From Flavobacteriales bacterium UBA4466 (GTDB taxonomy: Bacteria > Bacteroidota > Bacteroidia > Flavobacteriales_D > Sanyastnellaceae), in the NCBI GenBank assembly GCA_905182895.1, contig CAJJDD010000003.1, forward strand, positions 1 to 64,000: a stretch of 64,000 nt of DNA. The letters run 5' to 3'. This document shows positions 21,240 through 31,745 of the stretch, one piece after another. Position numbers and translations under genes: made by a program. How positions within the stretch are numbered: the first letter of the stretch is position 1; every line of letters starts with the position of its first letter. The notes beneath the pieces are model-generated. The model was not told the origin of the DNA. It made no database searches and saw only the letters and a program-made list of their open reading frames with translations.

Positions 21240-21501
21240 TTTTCATTTTTATCAAAGTAACAACGTATAATTATAACAAGTGTGGCCTTTCTGTAACTAG
21301 GCGCCTAAATAATTAATCATTAGATTAAAGATTCATCATGATCAATGAATATCTGTTATCTCATATAATATTAGCTCAATTTTTTATAAGTGTTATGATA
21401 AATTTCATTTTTTTGAGATTAACCAATTAGAAGGTTGCAGGCAGATTATATCTTATACAATTCTTTTAATCTAAAGCTTTTATTCGCTTCTTTTGTAGAG
21501 G

Positions 21502-23970
21502 ATGGAGAGAGTAACCAAATTTGTTCAAGTCATAGTTCCTTTGAGTTTAAAGGGAGAGTTAACTTATAGGGTTCCAAATGAATGGAATGATTTAGTTTTA
21601 GTTGGACAGCGAGTCATTGTTCAAATAGGTAGAACAAAGCTTTATACTGCGCTTATTTGTGCTATTCATGAGAAGGCTCCTCTAGATTATCAAGTGAAGT
21701 ATATAGATTATCTGCTTGATGAGGAGCCGATAGTTACTCAAGGTCAACTGAGATTTTGGTCTTGGATTAGTGAGTATTATATGTGTTCAATAGGGGAGGT
21801 GATGAATGCAGCTTTACCTGGCAGTTTCAAGCTAGCGAGTGAAACTCAAATTGTATTGGCCTCTTCTGATAGACCTGACTATGAAGGTTTGAATACCAAA
21901 GAAGTGAAGATTATAGAGGCGTTAGAGGCTACTGAATCTTTATACTTAAAAGATATAAGTACGATTTTAGACATAAAGACTGTAATGCCTGTTATAAATG
22001 GGCTTGTGAAAAAAGGTCTTATAGTAACTTTGGAAGAGCTTAAAGAGAGAGTCAAGCCTAAGTTAAAAAGTTATGTAGAGTTCACTGATTATTCTGCTTT
22101 AGAGTCTAATAGAATGGAAATATTAGATGATTTGCAACGCAGGGCTTTTAAGCAGTTAGAGTTATTTATGACCTTTCTTAAAATGCAGGAGGATAAAAAG
22201 GGCTTAGTTACAAAAAAAGACCTTTTGGAATATTCAGGAATTTCAGACTCTACTCTTAACTCTCTAAGAGAAAAAAATATTTTACGCGTTACTAAAAAAG
22301 AAATCTCCAGAATAGATGCACACGGTGTTAAGGAGAAAAGAGCTGTTTTAAGCGAGGCTCAGTCGGTTGCTTTAAACAGTATTAGGGCGGTTTTTGAAGA
22401 AAAGGACACCTGTCTTTTACATGGAGTAACATCTTCAGGGAAAACTGAGGTATACTGCGAGTTAATAGAAGAACAGATTTCACAAAACAGGACAGTACTT
22501 TTTTTAGTTCCTGAAATAGCTCTTACTACACAGCTCATAGGTAGATTAAGAAAAAGGTTTGGTGATATTGTGGGAGTATTTCATTCTAAATTCAATCAAG
22601 GGCAACGCTCTGAAGTTTGGAATGATTCTTTAAAGTCATCTGGTGAACGTTTTAAAATTTTCATAGGCGCTCGGTCGGCACTTTTTTTACCACTTAAAAG
22701 ACTAGGCCTAATTATAGTAGACGAGGAACATGATGCCTCCTTTAAGCAGTATGATCCTGCGCCTAGGTATAATGCTCGAGATTTATCTTTAGTACTGGCT
22801 CATATTTATAAGGCTAAAACAATTCTAGGGAGTGCCACACCTTCCATAGAAAGCTATTATAACGCTCAATCAGGTAAGTATGGTCTGGTTGAGTTGAATG
22901 AGCGGTTTGGTAAGGTTTCGCTTCCTAAAATATCGACAGTAGACTTAAGAAATGAAATTAAAAATAAAACCATAAAAGAGGAATTCTCTTCAGTTCTCCT
23001 TGATGAAATGTCTAAAACATTGAAAAAAGGAGAGCAGGTGATTTTATTTCAGAATAGAAGAGGGTACTCTCCTGTATGGCAGTGCGTGACTTGTGGGAAC
23101 GTGCCGCAGTGCGTGAGATGTGATGTTAGTCTAACCTATCATAAGCCTATAAACTCATTAAAGTGTCATTACTGTGGGTATCAACTTTCTCCAGCTCCTC
23201 AGGAGTGCGATGTCTGCAGCAGTAACACGTATAAAATGGTTGGGTTCGGGACTCAGAAGTTAGAAGAGAATTTGGGTGATGAGTTTCCTGAGGCTCAGGT
23301 TCAGAGAATGGATTTTGACACGACCAGAACTAAAAATAGTTATGAGACAATCATAGAGGAGTTAGAAACAGGGTATACCGATATCTTAGTCGGAACCCAA
23401 ATGGTAAGTAAAGGGCTCGATTTTAAAAATGTAGGCTTAGTAGGTGTTGTGCAGGCTGACCAGATGCTTAGGTTTCCTGATTTCAGGGCTTTTGAACGGT
23501 CATTTCAGTTAATGACTCAGGTAGCTGGTAGGGCAGGCAGAAGGGAAAAGGAAGGTAAAGTGGTGATTCAAACGTATTATCCTGACCATAGAATTATACA
23601 GAGCGTCATTAAGCATGATTTCTTAGGATTCTACAATACAGAATTAATAGAAAGAAGAAAGTACAGTTATCCTCCTTTTTCGAGACTAATAAGGCTAACA
23701 GTTAGACATAAAAAAATAGAGGACGTGAATAGCCTTTCTAAAGAGTTGGTTTATGATTTAAAAGGTGTTTTTAGAGAAATGGTCCTTGGTCCTGAGTTTC
23801 CTGCTGTTATAAGAATTCAGAATATGTATTTGAAGAATATTCTTATAAAATTTGATAGAGAACATTCTCCCGCGGTAGTAAAGAAGGAACTGAATAAAAT
23901 TTTAGATAGGTTTAAGTCTGATAGAGGTAAGTCCGCCTTTAGAATTAAAATAGATGTAGATCCAGCTTAA
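21502..23970 (+). CDS. priA: Primosomal protein N' (helicase PriA)
   Basis: LLHGVTSSGKTEVYCELI, IIVDEEHDASFKQYDPAPRYNARDLS, zinc-binding CVTCGNVPQCVRCDVSLTYHKPINSLKCHYCG, LVGTQMVSKGLDFKNVGLVGV. Confidence 0.97.
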   Translation: MERVTKFVQVIVPLSLKGELTYRVPNEWNDLVLVGQRVIVQIGRTKLYTALICAIHEKAPLDYQVKYIDYLLDEEPIVTQGQLRFWSWISEYYMCSIGEVMNAALPGSFKLASETQIVLASSDRPDYEGLNTKEVKIIEALEATESLYLKDISTILDIKTVMPVINGLVKKGLIVTLEELKERVKPKLKSYVEFTDYSALESNRMEILDDLQRRAFKQLELFMTFLKMQEDKKGLVTKKDLLEYSGISDSTLNSLREKNILRVTKKEISRIDAHGVKEKRAVLSEAQSVALNSIRAVFEEKDTCLLHGVTSSGKTEVYCELIEEQISQNRTVLFLVPEIALTTQLIGRLRKRFGDIVGVFHSKFNQGQRSEVWNDSLKSSGERFKIFIGARSALFLPLKRLGLIIVDEEHDASFKQYDPAPRYNARDLSLVLAHIYKAKTILGSATPSIESYYNAQSGKYGLVELNERFGKVSLPKISTVDLRNEIKNKTIKEEFSSVLLDEMSKTLKKGEQVILFQNRRGYSPVWQCVTCGNVPQCVRCDVSLTYHKPINSLKCHYCGYQLSPAPQECDVCSSNTYKMVGFGTQKLEENLGDEFPEAQVQRMDFDTTRTKNSYETIIEELETGYTDILVGTQMVSKGLDFKNVGLVGVVQADQMLRFPDFRAFERSFQLMTQVAGRAGRREKEGKVVIQTYYPDHRIIQSVIKHDFLGFYNTELIERRKYSYPPFSRLIRLTVRHKKIEDVNSLSKELVYDLKGVFREMVLGPEFPAVIRIQNMYLKNILIKFDREHSPAVVKKELNKILDRFKSDRGKSAFRIKIDVDPA

Positions 23971-23972
23971 AT

Positions 23973-24209
23973 TTATTCTTGGTCATGCTCTTTTTCTATA
24001 TTTCTAAATTCACGCGCTACCAATAGATAAAACACGATGAAGATGACAGTGCAAATGCACGCATAAACCCAATGCTTATGACCCATAGACACATCCATAG
24101 AGTTATTTCCTAGCTGCATAGCACGCAGATTTACTCTTTTCATCATGAAAAGGCTGATGCCAAAAACAACCATGGCTAATAATGTTCCTATGTGAAATGT
24201 CTTACTCAT
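23973..24209 (-). CDS. Small two-TM membrane protein, unknown function
   Basis: MSKTFHIGTLLAMVVFGISLFMMKRVNLRAMQLGNNSMDVSMGHKHWVYACICTVIFIVFYLLVAREFRNIEKEHDQE; start set at the internal Met because the upstream ORF extension runs into a terminator hairpin. Confidence 0.6.
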   Translation of the reverse strand: MSKTFHIGTLLAMVVFGISLFMMKRVNLRAMQLGNNSMDVSMGHKHWVYACICTVIFIVFYLLVAREFRNIEKEHDQE

Positions 24210-24256
24210 ATAGCTCAGTAAAAGTAGGAAATAACTTTCCCTCAATTGTTTCAGAA

Positions 24257-24303
24257 CGAAAAAAAAGCTCAATCAAATATGTTGTATTTGATTGAGCTTT
24301 AAA
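24257..24303 (-). terminator. Intrinsic terminator downstream of the T9SS-sorted protein gene
   Basis: Perfect 16-bp stem AAAGCTCAATCAAATA-TGTTG-TATTTGATTGAGCTTT with a T tract on the minus strand. Confidence 0.9.
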
Positions 24304-24359
24304 ATCTCTTGTTCATAATTATCCATGCTAGTACATTAAGACAATTAAGGATGTTTTGA

Positions 24360-25118
24360 CTAGTTAACTATAAGTCTTTGTGTACCGACAGATGCACCAT
24401 TATTCCTGATGTGAACTAAGTAAATCCCACTAGAAAATTCAGAAGAGTCAACAAAAATAGTACCTGCAGATCGACTAATTATTTCTGTTAATACGACTTT
24501 CCCCGTTGAGCTTAATATAGAGAGCTCAGCATCATTAAAGTCCTTAAGCAAGTAGTCTATTCTAATTTCATTTTCTGAAGGATTAGGATAAGGCGCGCTA
24601 ATAAAGTTCACTTTTCCTGATGCATTTTCTTCTATAGAATTCCATAACTCACAATCATCTGTGGATGTCGCACCAAAACAGTAACCTATATCTTTATAAT
24701 TAGTAAAACTTTCCGATTGGTCATAAAAAGAGTGTCTAATTACAGTTCCTCCTTCTTCGTCAGACTTGTAGTATCCAGCAAAACCTTGTTGAGAAAAATC
24801 CTCACTCAAACCATGCTCAACAAATTGACCTGGCGCTACCGCTAGACCTTGAGGCCCATCTGTAGTACCGTAAGGGTAACATAAGTTCCAGCAGTATTTA
24901 TATTCCATGAATGAAGGCTCTTGACTTTCTATTGTCCACCTTACGAAAACTGTCCCGCTAAATGTGGTAGAGTTAGTGAAATCAATGTAACCAATTAGCT
25001 CATCTGTACTGCCGTCTATAGGTAATACTCCTGATTGATTTCCTAGTCCTTCCAACGAAAACTGTTGGCTAAAAGCCGAGAAAGGAATTAGCAGTAAAAA
25101 AAGTAAAATATTCTTCAT
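24360..25118 (-). CDS. Secreted protein with T9SS type A C-terminal sorting domain
   Basis: Signal peptide MKNILLFLLLIPFSAFSQ; tail APYPNPSENEIRIDYLLKDFNDAELSILSSTGKVVLTEIIS...SSGIYLVHIRNNGASVGTQRLIVN. Confidence 0.88.
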   Translation of the reverse strand: MKNILLFLLLIPFSAFSQQFSLEGLGNQSGVLPIDGSTDELIGYIDFTNSTTFSGTVFVRWTIESQEPSFMEYKYCWNLCYPYGTTDGPQGLAVAPGQFVEHGLSEDFSQQGFAGYYKSDEEGGTVIRHSFYDQSESFTNYKDIGYCFGATSTDDCELWNSIEENASGKVNFISAPYPNPSENEIRIDYLLKDFNDAELSILSSTGKVVLTEIISRSAGTIFVDSSEFSSGIYLVHIRNNGASVGTQRLIVN

Positions 25119-25194
25119 GTATTTTTTATTTAAAGGTATACATTACGTCTCCTTAAGAGAAAATTCTTCAAAGATTATTATTGGAGTCTTAGAT

Positions 25195-25855
25195 TTAGTC
25201 TCTACTGCCGAAAATACTGCTTCCGACTCGTATCATCGTGCTTCCCTCTTCTATGGCTAGCTTGTAATCACCACTCATACCCATAGATACTTCTGAAAAG
25301 TACGATTTGTTATTAAAGTAAGAAGTTTAATGAGATTAAAGGCTTTTTTAAGCGTTGCAAATTCTTTAGAGACTCGCCTCTCATTGTCTGTGAAAGTGGC
25401 CATTCCCATGAGGCCAGTTATTCTTGTATTTGGAAAAGTGATCCATTGTATTCGCTATGAACGAAGACAATTTCTCTAGAGGGATTCCGAATTTAGATTC
25501 TTCTTTAGCTATGTGAACTTGAATTAGGATGTCTTGAGTTTTGCCTATAGCTTGAGCTCTTTTGTCAATTTCAGCAATTAACTTTAAACTATCTACTGAG
25601 TGAATCAGATGGGTGTAACGAATGATTTGTTTGACTTTTTTGCTTTGCAAATGCCCAATGAAGTGCCATTTTATATCTTCAGGTAAGTTGGGGCATTTGT
25701 CAAGAATTTCTTGAGCTTTATTTTCTCCAAAATCTCTCTGTCCGGCATCATAAGCTTCTTTTAGTATGGAGAGCGGTTTGGTTTTCGAGACAGCTACTAA
25801 TAAGAACATTTCTTGGGATGGATTCTGTAATTCTAGAAAGGGAGTTTTTTATATC
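25195..25855 (-). CDS. YggS/PLPBP family PLP-binding protein (frameshifted)
   Basis: [59 protein letters not shown]-terminus in other frames ends [11 protein letters not shown]. Confidence 0.9.
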
Positions 25856-27083
25856 ACTCATCAGAAATATCGAATATAGTTAGTCCACTTCTTAGTTTAG
25901 GTTCTATATATGTGCTTTTTGGAGGCATATATTCATCTGCATCTGCCACAGCTCTTAATTCTTTAAATGTGACTGGTGCTAGTAGAAAAAGAATATCATT
26001 TCCATTATCGATTGAACTGGTTAATTCTTTTAAGTCATTTTTAGCAGGAATAAACTTCACCCTCTTGTCATTTTTCAGGTCAGTAATTCCTATAATAGGA
26101 TCAAGAATTTGACTCGATAATTTTTCAGCATCTATACTGTCTTTGGGAGAATTAGATTCTAAAGATTTTAGTTTGAACTTAGTCCAGCCAGTTCCGAAAT
26201 AATACATGTGCACTTCTCCATCTTTGGGAGAGAAAGGATCTCCAGAAATGTGAGACAAATCGAATTTGGCGTTTATATCATTGATGATTTTGTCGGTTTC
26301 GGCTTTGTTAAATCCTCTAATCATTCTGTGGAAACCAAAGATTTCCATTTCATCTTCTTGGGCAAGCATAGCCATGAACCAGTTGCTGTTTGCGACAGGA
26401 TTAGTGTTGTTTCTATTCTTAGATAGGTTAACTGAACTAGCCGACCTATGATGTCCATCGGCTATGTAAAGAGCTTCTACTTTTTCAAAACTTTTTTGGA
26501 AATTAATAATATCCTCTTCTGAGGATAGCACCCAAAGGGAATGTCTTATTGAATCAGAGGTAGTAAAGTCATAAATAGGTAAAGCTGTTTTGGCTTTTTT
26601 AATTAATTCTGCTGTTTCTAAATTTTTAGAATAGGACAGGAGAACTGGCTCAGCATTAAAATCTACAGAGTCCAAATATTCAGTAAATAGTTTTTCTCTA
26701 TTGCGGATAGTAGCTTCATGAATTTTTATGCTTTTATCCAAATACTCCTGAACAGAAACACTCGCTATAATACCCGTGTAAGAATGTGTTGGGGTAGTCT
26801 GAGTGTAGATGTAAATACTATCCTCATTATCCTTTACGAAGACTTTCCGGTCTTGGAATTCTGCATATTTTCTTTTAACCTTGGAGAACATTCCTTTAGT
26901 ACCTCCATCAGCCTTCAGATCTTCATCATAATCAGGATTAATGATGTGAATAAAGGTGAAAGGATTGGAGTCAAGTTTTTCTCTTAATTTCTCCTTGCTA
27001 TAAGAAACATAAGACCTGGAAGCTACTAGATGTACCTTATCGTTTACAGGTCTTACGGCTTTAAAAGGTTTTATTCTAGCCAT
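25854..27083 (-). CDS. DUF1015 domain-containing protein
   Basis: ARIKPFKAVRPVNDKVHLVASRSY...NPFTFIHIINPD...LYIADGHHRSASS...; adjacent to serA/serC. Confidence 0.92.
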   Translation of the reverse strand: MARIKPFKAVRPVNDKVHLVASRSYVSYSKEKLREKLDSNPFTFIHIINPDYDEDLKADGGTKGMFSKVKRKYAEFQDRKVFVKDNEDSIYIYTQTTPTHSYTGIIASVSVQEYLDKSIKIHEATIRNREKLFTEYLDSVDFNAEPVLLSYSKNLETAELIKKAKTALPIYDFTTSDSIRHSLWVLSSEEDIINFQKSFEKVEALYIADGHHRSASSVNLSKNRNNTNPVANSNWFMAMLAQEDEMEIFGFHRMIRGFNKAETDKIINDINAKFDLSHISGDPFSPKDGEVHMYYFGTGWTKFKLKSLESNSPKDSIDAEKLSSQILDPIIGITDLKNDKRVKFIPAKNDLKELTSSIDNGNDILFLLAPVTFKELRAVADADEYMPPKSTYIEPKLRSGLTIFDISDE

Positions 27084-27093
27084 GAAATTGCGG

Positions 27094-28054
27094 TTAAGCA
27101 GGCTGTAAAATACTTAAAATTTGATCTGCTAGTTCTACTCCGATACGGTCTTGCGCTTCAGAGGTAGCCGCTCCTACATGAGGTGTGCTAGCTAGTTTCT
27201 CGTGCTTTAATAAATCTTCTCTAGGAGTAGGCTCATTTTCAAATACGTCTAGGGCGGCAAATTTTACTTTGCCTGTATTTAAAGCTTCGATTAAATCATG
27301 CTCGTTAATAACACCTCCTCTCGCTGCATTTATTAAACAGACGCCATCTTTCATTTGAGAGATTTCTTTTTCTCATTACTGCAGAACCATTTTCCTGTTT
27401 AGGTACATGGATAGAGATGAAGTCTGAGGTAGAAATAATCTCTTCGAAGGATACCATAGGAACGTTCACATTCACTACTCCAGCGCCTTCTATGTTCCAC
27501 TGCACTGCTCCATCTGAAGAGCCTCTGTCATGTGCTAAAACTTTCATTCCAGCTCCTAATGCGTATGTAGCAGTGGACTTTCCTATTCTCCCAAAACCAA
27601 TTATACCAAGTGTTTTACCTCTAAGTTCCGAGCCTTTAGCATACTTCTTTTTTAAAACTTTAAATTCAGATGCTCCTTTAGCAGGCATTTCTCTATTGCT
27701 GTCAAATGTGTTTCTGGCTAATGAGTATAGGTGAGCCATCACCAACTCTGCCACACTTTGGCTAGATGCAGCAGGGGTGTTAAATACGTCCAAGCCTTTA
27801 TCTCTTCCATACTGCACATCGATATTATCCATGCCTACTCCACCTCTTCCGATAAACTTTAAGTCTGGACAGGCGTCTATAATGTCTTGTCTAACTTTGG
27901 TGGCACTTCTTACTAGAATCCCCACATAACCGATTTCATTAATCTTAGAGATTAGTTGATCCTGGGGGATGAATTCTGTGTGAATTTCTATTCCTGCCGC
28001 TTCTAGCTTGGCTATTCCTGAAGCGCTTATTCCATCGTTGGCTAATACTTTCAT
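27094..28054 (-). CDS. serA: D-3-phosphoglycerate dehydrogenase (frameshift near 27350)
   Basis: MKVLANDGISASGIAKLEAAGIEI...FIGRGGVGMDNIDVQYGRDKGLDVFNTPAASSQSVAELVMAHL...LGIIGFGRIGKSTA; CLINAARGGVINEHDLIEAL in the second frame. Confidence 0.95.
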
Positions 28055-28062
28055 GTGTTTTT

Positions 28063-29131
28063 TTATGCTGTTACTGTGGCTAGTTCTTTCATTACGTTAA
28101 CTAATGCTTGTACGCTAGAAAGAGGGAGGGCGTTATAAATCGAAGCTCTGTATCCTCCTACAGACCTATGTCCTTTAATTCCATTAATGTTAGCTTTACT
28201 CCACATTTCATCAAACTTAGCCTGAAATGAGGCGTCTGTTAATGTGAAAGTTACATTCATTTTAGACCTGCTATTTACATGAGCATATCCTTTAAATAGA
28301 GGGTTTTCGTCTATTTCGTTGTAAAGTAACTCAGCTTTTTGATTATTTATTTTCTCAATTGCTTTAACTCCTCCTAAGTCTTTTAGCCATTCTAGCATTA
28401 GCATAGATGTATAAATAGCAAAAACTGGAGGTGTATTGAACATCGAGTCTTTGTCTATGTGGACCGATAGGTCTAAATAAGAAGGGATGTTTCTTCCTGT
28501 TTTTCCTAGAAGTTCTTTTTCTACGATGTATAAAACAGTTCCTGCTGGTCCCATGTTCTTCTGAGCGCCTGCATAGATTAATGCGAAATCTGATACATTT
28601 ATTTCTCTGCTAAATATATCACTACTCATGTCACAGATTAACGGACACTTCGAAGTAGGTAAGGTCTGCCACTGTGCTCCATAAATCGTATTATTAGATG
28701 TGAAATGAAAAAAGTCAGCATCTGAAGGGATAGAATAATCTAACATTAGCTCAGTGTATCCGTTCTCTTTTCCAGACGCCACTACATCTACATTCCCTAA
28801 TAACTTGGCCTCTTTTATAGCTTTAGAGCTCCATGTACCGCTATCATGGTAAGCGCCTTTTCCGTTTTCTTTCAGGAAATTAAACGCTGCGGTATAAAAT
28901 CCCTAGACTAGCTCCTCCTTGAAGAAAAAGTACTTCGTGAGTATCAGGAACATTTAAAAGCTCTTTTACTAAGCCTCTAGCATTGTCCATTACTTCTATG
29001 AACGGCTTACTTCTGTGGCTTATCTCTATTAAAGAAAGTCCTATTCCATTAAAGTCTTTTACTGATTCTGAGGCTTTTTGCAACACTTCCTGAGGAAGAA
29101 TACAAGGGCCTGCACTGAAATTATGTACCAT
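28063..29131 (-). CDS. serC: 3-phosphoserine/phosphohydroxythreonine transaminase (frameshifted near 28800-28880)
   Basis: MVHNFSAGPCILPQEVLQKASESVKDFNGIGLSLIEISHRSKPFIEVMDNARGLVKELL; FHFTSNNTIYGAQWQTLP...CDMSSDIFSREINVSDFALIYAGAQKNMGPAGTVLYIV. Confidence 0.95.
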
Positions 29132-29221
29132 GAGCTGTTAGCTTTTAATTCCTTACAAATCTCCAAATAATAATCGGTTCTGATGTTAGGATAATGATAA
29201 TAATTTTATAACTCTTTATGT

Positions 29222-29947
29222 TTATAAACCAAGGCATTCCAGTGCTTTGGTTTTATATCTATCTAATTTGAATAATAGCTCTACATCTTCAGCTATAAGC
29301 TTGGTTTTTAAGAGTAACGAATATTCTGCTATTATTTCCAGCCTGTTGTCCTCGTAGGATATTATACTTAATGCTTTTATGGTTTCGGTTTTCGATAATA
29401 CCTCTTGACTAATTAATTTCTTGACCGCCACAATTCTATCTCTTTCAAAAACTAAAGTCTCTAGTTTCTTTGATCTCTTTTTGGTTCAGATTACCAGTAG
29501 ATTTATATCTACTGGTAATAATAAATAGGGCTTCTAATGGATTCTTAGAATTATTCTCTTTGATATTTAGTGAATCTAAATATTTTAAGGGTAAATCGAA
29601 GACCGACTCGGGTAAAAATCGCCATTCTTCAGAAATGAATTTCAGATTAAATTTTTGAGCCTTATTCTGCTTAAGTTTAGCTCTAATTCTAGTAACACCT
29701 GGCCTATAGAATCCAATATTTGGAAATAGCCTTTGCTTTGATTGGGGAAGTAGAATTCACCATCACTGATAAGCGAACTTGTTTCTAAATTAGTGTTTAT
29801 ATTAACAGAGAAAGGAATAGAATCAGAAGAGGTAATTACAATACTACCTTGGCCTATAAGTTCTGATATGACAGAGTTTAGAAGTACTGTTGTTAAAACA
29901 AGAATATAGTTTTGAATGGTTTTCAAAATTTGGTTTTCTCTTTTCAA
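29222..29947 (-). CDS. Hypothetical protein (three frame pieces of one gene)
   Basis: ORFs 29642..29947 and 29222..29431 are linked by an in-between frame (NLKFISEEWRFLPESVFDLPLKYLDSLNIKENNSKNPLEALFIITSRYKSTGNLNQKEIKETRDFSF). Signal-like N-terminus. Family not recognised. Confidence 0.5.
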
Positions 29948-29982
29948 TGAAATAATCGCTCCAAAGCTACTTCAAAGTGATA

Positions 29983-31545
29983 TTATTTGTTTGTCTTTTG
30001 CTCTACTCTTTGTTGTAGAATTTTCATGATTCCTTTAGACGGTAATTTGCGTAGCAATATATTCAGCATATTATGTTCTCCAGAACCAAATGATTTAGGG
30101 ATAAACCAAATGATAATTACATAAGAGAGCCCAAGCGATAAAATACCAGCCATTATATTAACGAACACTGGAAATCCTAAATAACTTAATCCAATCTTAG
30201 TTAGGAGACAGATTCCTAGTGCGACAGAAGCTATTATTAGTGGACCTATGATGAGTTTTAATATTTCTGATAGCTTAACTTTTAGAATACTAAGTGTAAG
30301 TGCGGTCATCAACATGAACTGAATAAATACAGCCAATACTAGCGCTATGGCTACCCCTGTTAAACCGAGGTCGAGCGATTTAACGAAAGAGACTTCGCTT
30401 AGAGCTATCCAAACAAATAGTGATATAAATAAAAAGTAAACAAACTTTATAAATGCCCCGATGTAAACTCTGTCAAGCGCCCTTATAACTGCGTCTGAAA
30501 GTTTGATTATAGTTCTCATAAAGAGTCCTATAAATAGTACTTGCACCACTGGTATGGCTCCTAGGTACTTGTCCCCTAGCAATATAAGTACGACTTCTTC
30601 TGAGAAGATGATTAGAAAAACGGATGAGGGCAATGAAATAGTAGCTAAAACTGAAAAAGCACTTCGGTAAGCAAATTTCAGTTTTGAAGTTTGATCCTGA
30701 ATCATACTTAACCCGCTGAACATAACACTATCTGATAGTTTTCCAATAATGGTAATAGGATAGCTCATTACTTTTAGTGATTGGTCATACACTCCAGTTT
30801 CTCCCCAATTATTTCCGGCTGCTGAATCTGTAGCGGCATATCTAGAAACTAAGAATACATCAATTTTAGAGCTTAAGTAATTGAAAAAAGTAAAAATGGT
30901 ACTTCCTCCTCCATATCTAATTAAAGATTTAGCTTTTTTAATGCTTCTTAGTGGCTCTAGTTTTATTGGATGGAAATACCAGTAACAGATGGTCATAATT
31001 AAGCTCTGAGATAAAAGGGCTAATGCATATGCCCAAACCTCAAAGTCTAAGTAGGCTAGTGTTAACCCTACAATCATTAGCCCTACAATCATTCCTATAG
31101 TCACCGAGATGAAGAGCTGTTTGAACATTAGTTTTTTTAGCAGCAGTGATTTGGGAATAATACTAATAGCAGAAATAATAAAACTTAGACCTATCACTCT
31201 TAATAATGGACTTAGTCCATCGTCATGGTAGTAATGCGCTATATGAGGAGCAGATATCCATAGAAAAGAGAAGAAAATAATTCCTAATATAGCCGATAAA
31301 TAAAAACTTCCTGAGATTTCAGATTTAGTGATTTCTTTTTTTTGAATAATGGCAGGACCTATTCCTATTTGAGCGAAAATATCAATAAACCCAGTTATGA
31401 TAAGGACTATAGCCATAATTCCAAATGATTCTTTGGAAATTAACCGAGCTAAGAGAGCGTTAAATATTAGCTGAATAACACTCTGAACGATGACGTTTAT
31501 GCTTTGCCATCCGAAAGCATTCATTATCTTTTTTTCTAGACTCAA
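29983..31545 (-). CDS. Lipopolysaccharide/polysaccharide flippase (MOP superfamily, Wzx/WzxC-like)
   Basis: Many TM segments; ESFGIMAIVLIITGFIDIFAQIGIGPAIIQKKEITKSEISGSFYLSAILGI typical of WzxC-like transporters. Confidence 0.88.
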   Translation of the reverse strand: MSLEKKIMNAFGWQSINVIVQSVIQLIFNALLARLISKESFGIMAIVLIITGFIDIFAQIGIGPAIIQKKEITKSEISGSFYLSAILGIIFFSFLWISAPHIAHYYHDDGLSPLLRVIGLSFIISAISIIPKSLLLKKLMFKQLFISVTIGMIVGLMIVGLTLAYLDFEVWAYALALLSQSLIMTICYWYFHPIKLEPLRSIKKAKSLIRYGGGSTIFTFFNYLSSKIDVFLVSRYAATDSAAGNNWGETGVYDQSLKVMSYPITIIGKLSDSVMFSGLSMIQDQTSKLKFAYRSAFSVLATISLPSSVFLIIFSEEVVLILLGDKYLGAIPVVQVLFIGLFMRTIIKLSDAVIRALDRVYIGAFIKFVYFLFISLFVWIALSEVSFVKSLDLGLTGVAIALVLAVFIQFMLMTALTLSILKVKLSEILKLIIGPLIIASVALGICLLTKIGLSYLGFPVFVNIMAGILSLGLSYVIIIWFIPKSFGSGEHNMLNILLRKLPSKGIMKILQQRVEQKTNK

Positions 31546-31689
31546 GTGGCTGGTGACTTTTAGCTAAAGTAGTAGGAACAGATATTAGGAGAGAGGGTAG
31601 TGGAACTGTTTATACATTATTCGATGTTAAAACTGAGCGCTGTCATAAATGAACAGTCCTGTTCAAATTTAATGAGATTACTGAGGAAT

Positions 31690-31726
31690 AAAAAAGCCCT
31701 TTCAGTTTAGTGAAAGGGCTTTTTTA
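31690..31726 (-). terminator. Bidirectional-looking intrinsic terminator downstream of rny
   Basis: Perfect 14-bp stem AAAAAGCCCTTTCA-GTTTAG-TGAAAGGGCTTTTT. Confidence 0.92.
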
Positions 31727-31745
31727 ATGAGTTAGATACCTAGAG

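Noticed and set aside
25912-26987. Several plus-strand ORFs antisense to the DUF1015 gene
   Set aside because: Shadow ORFs; the minus-strand protein is conserved and intact.
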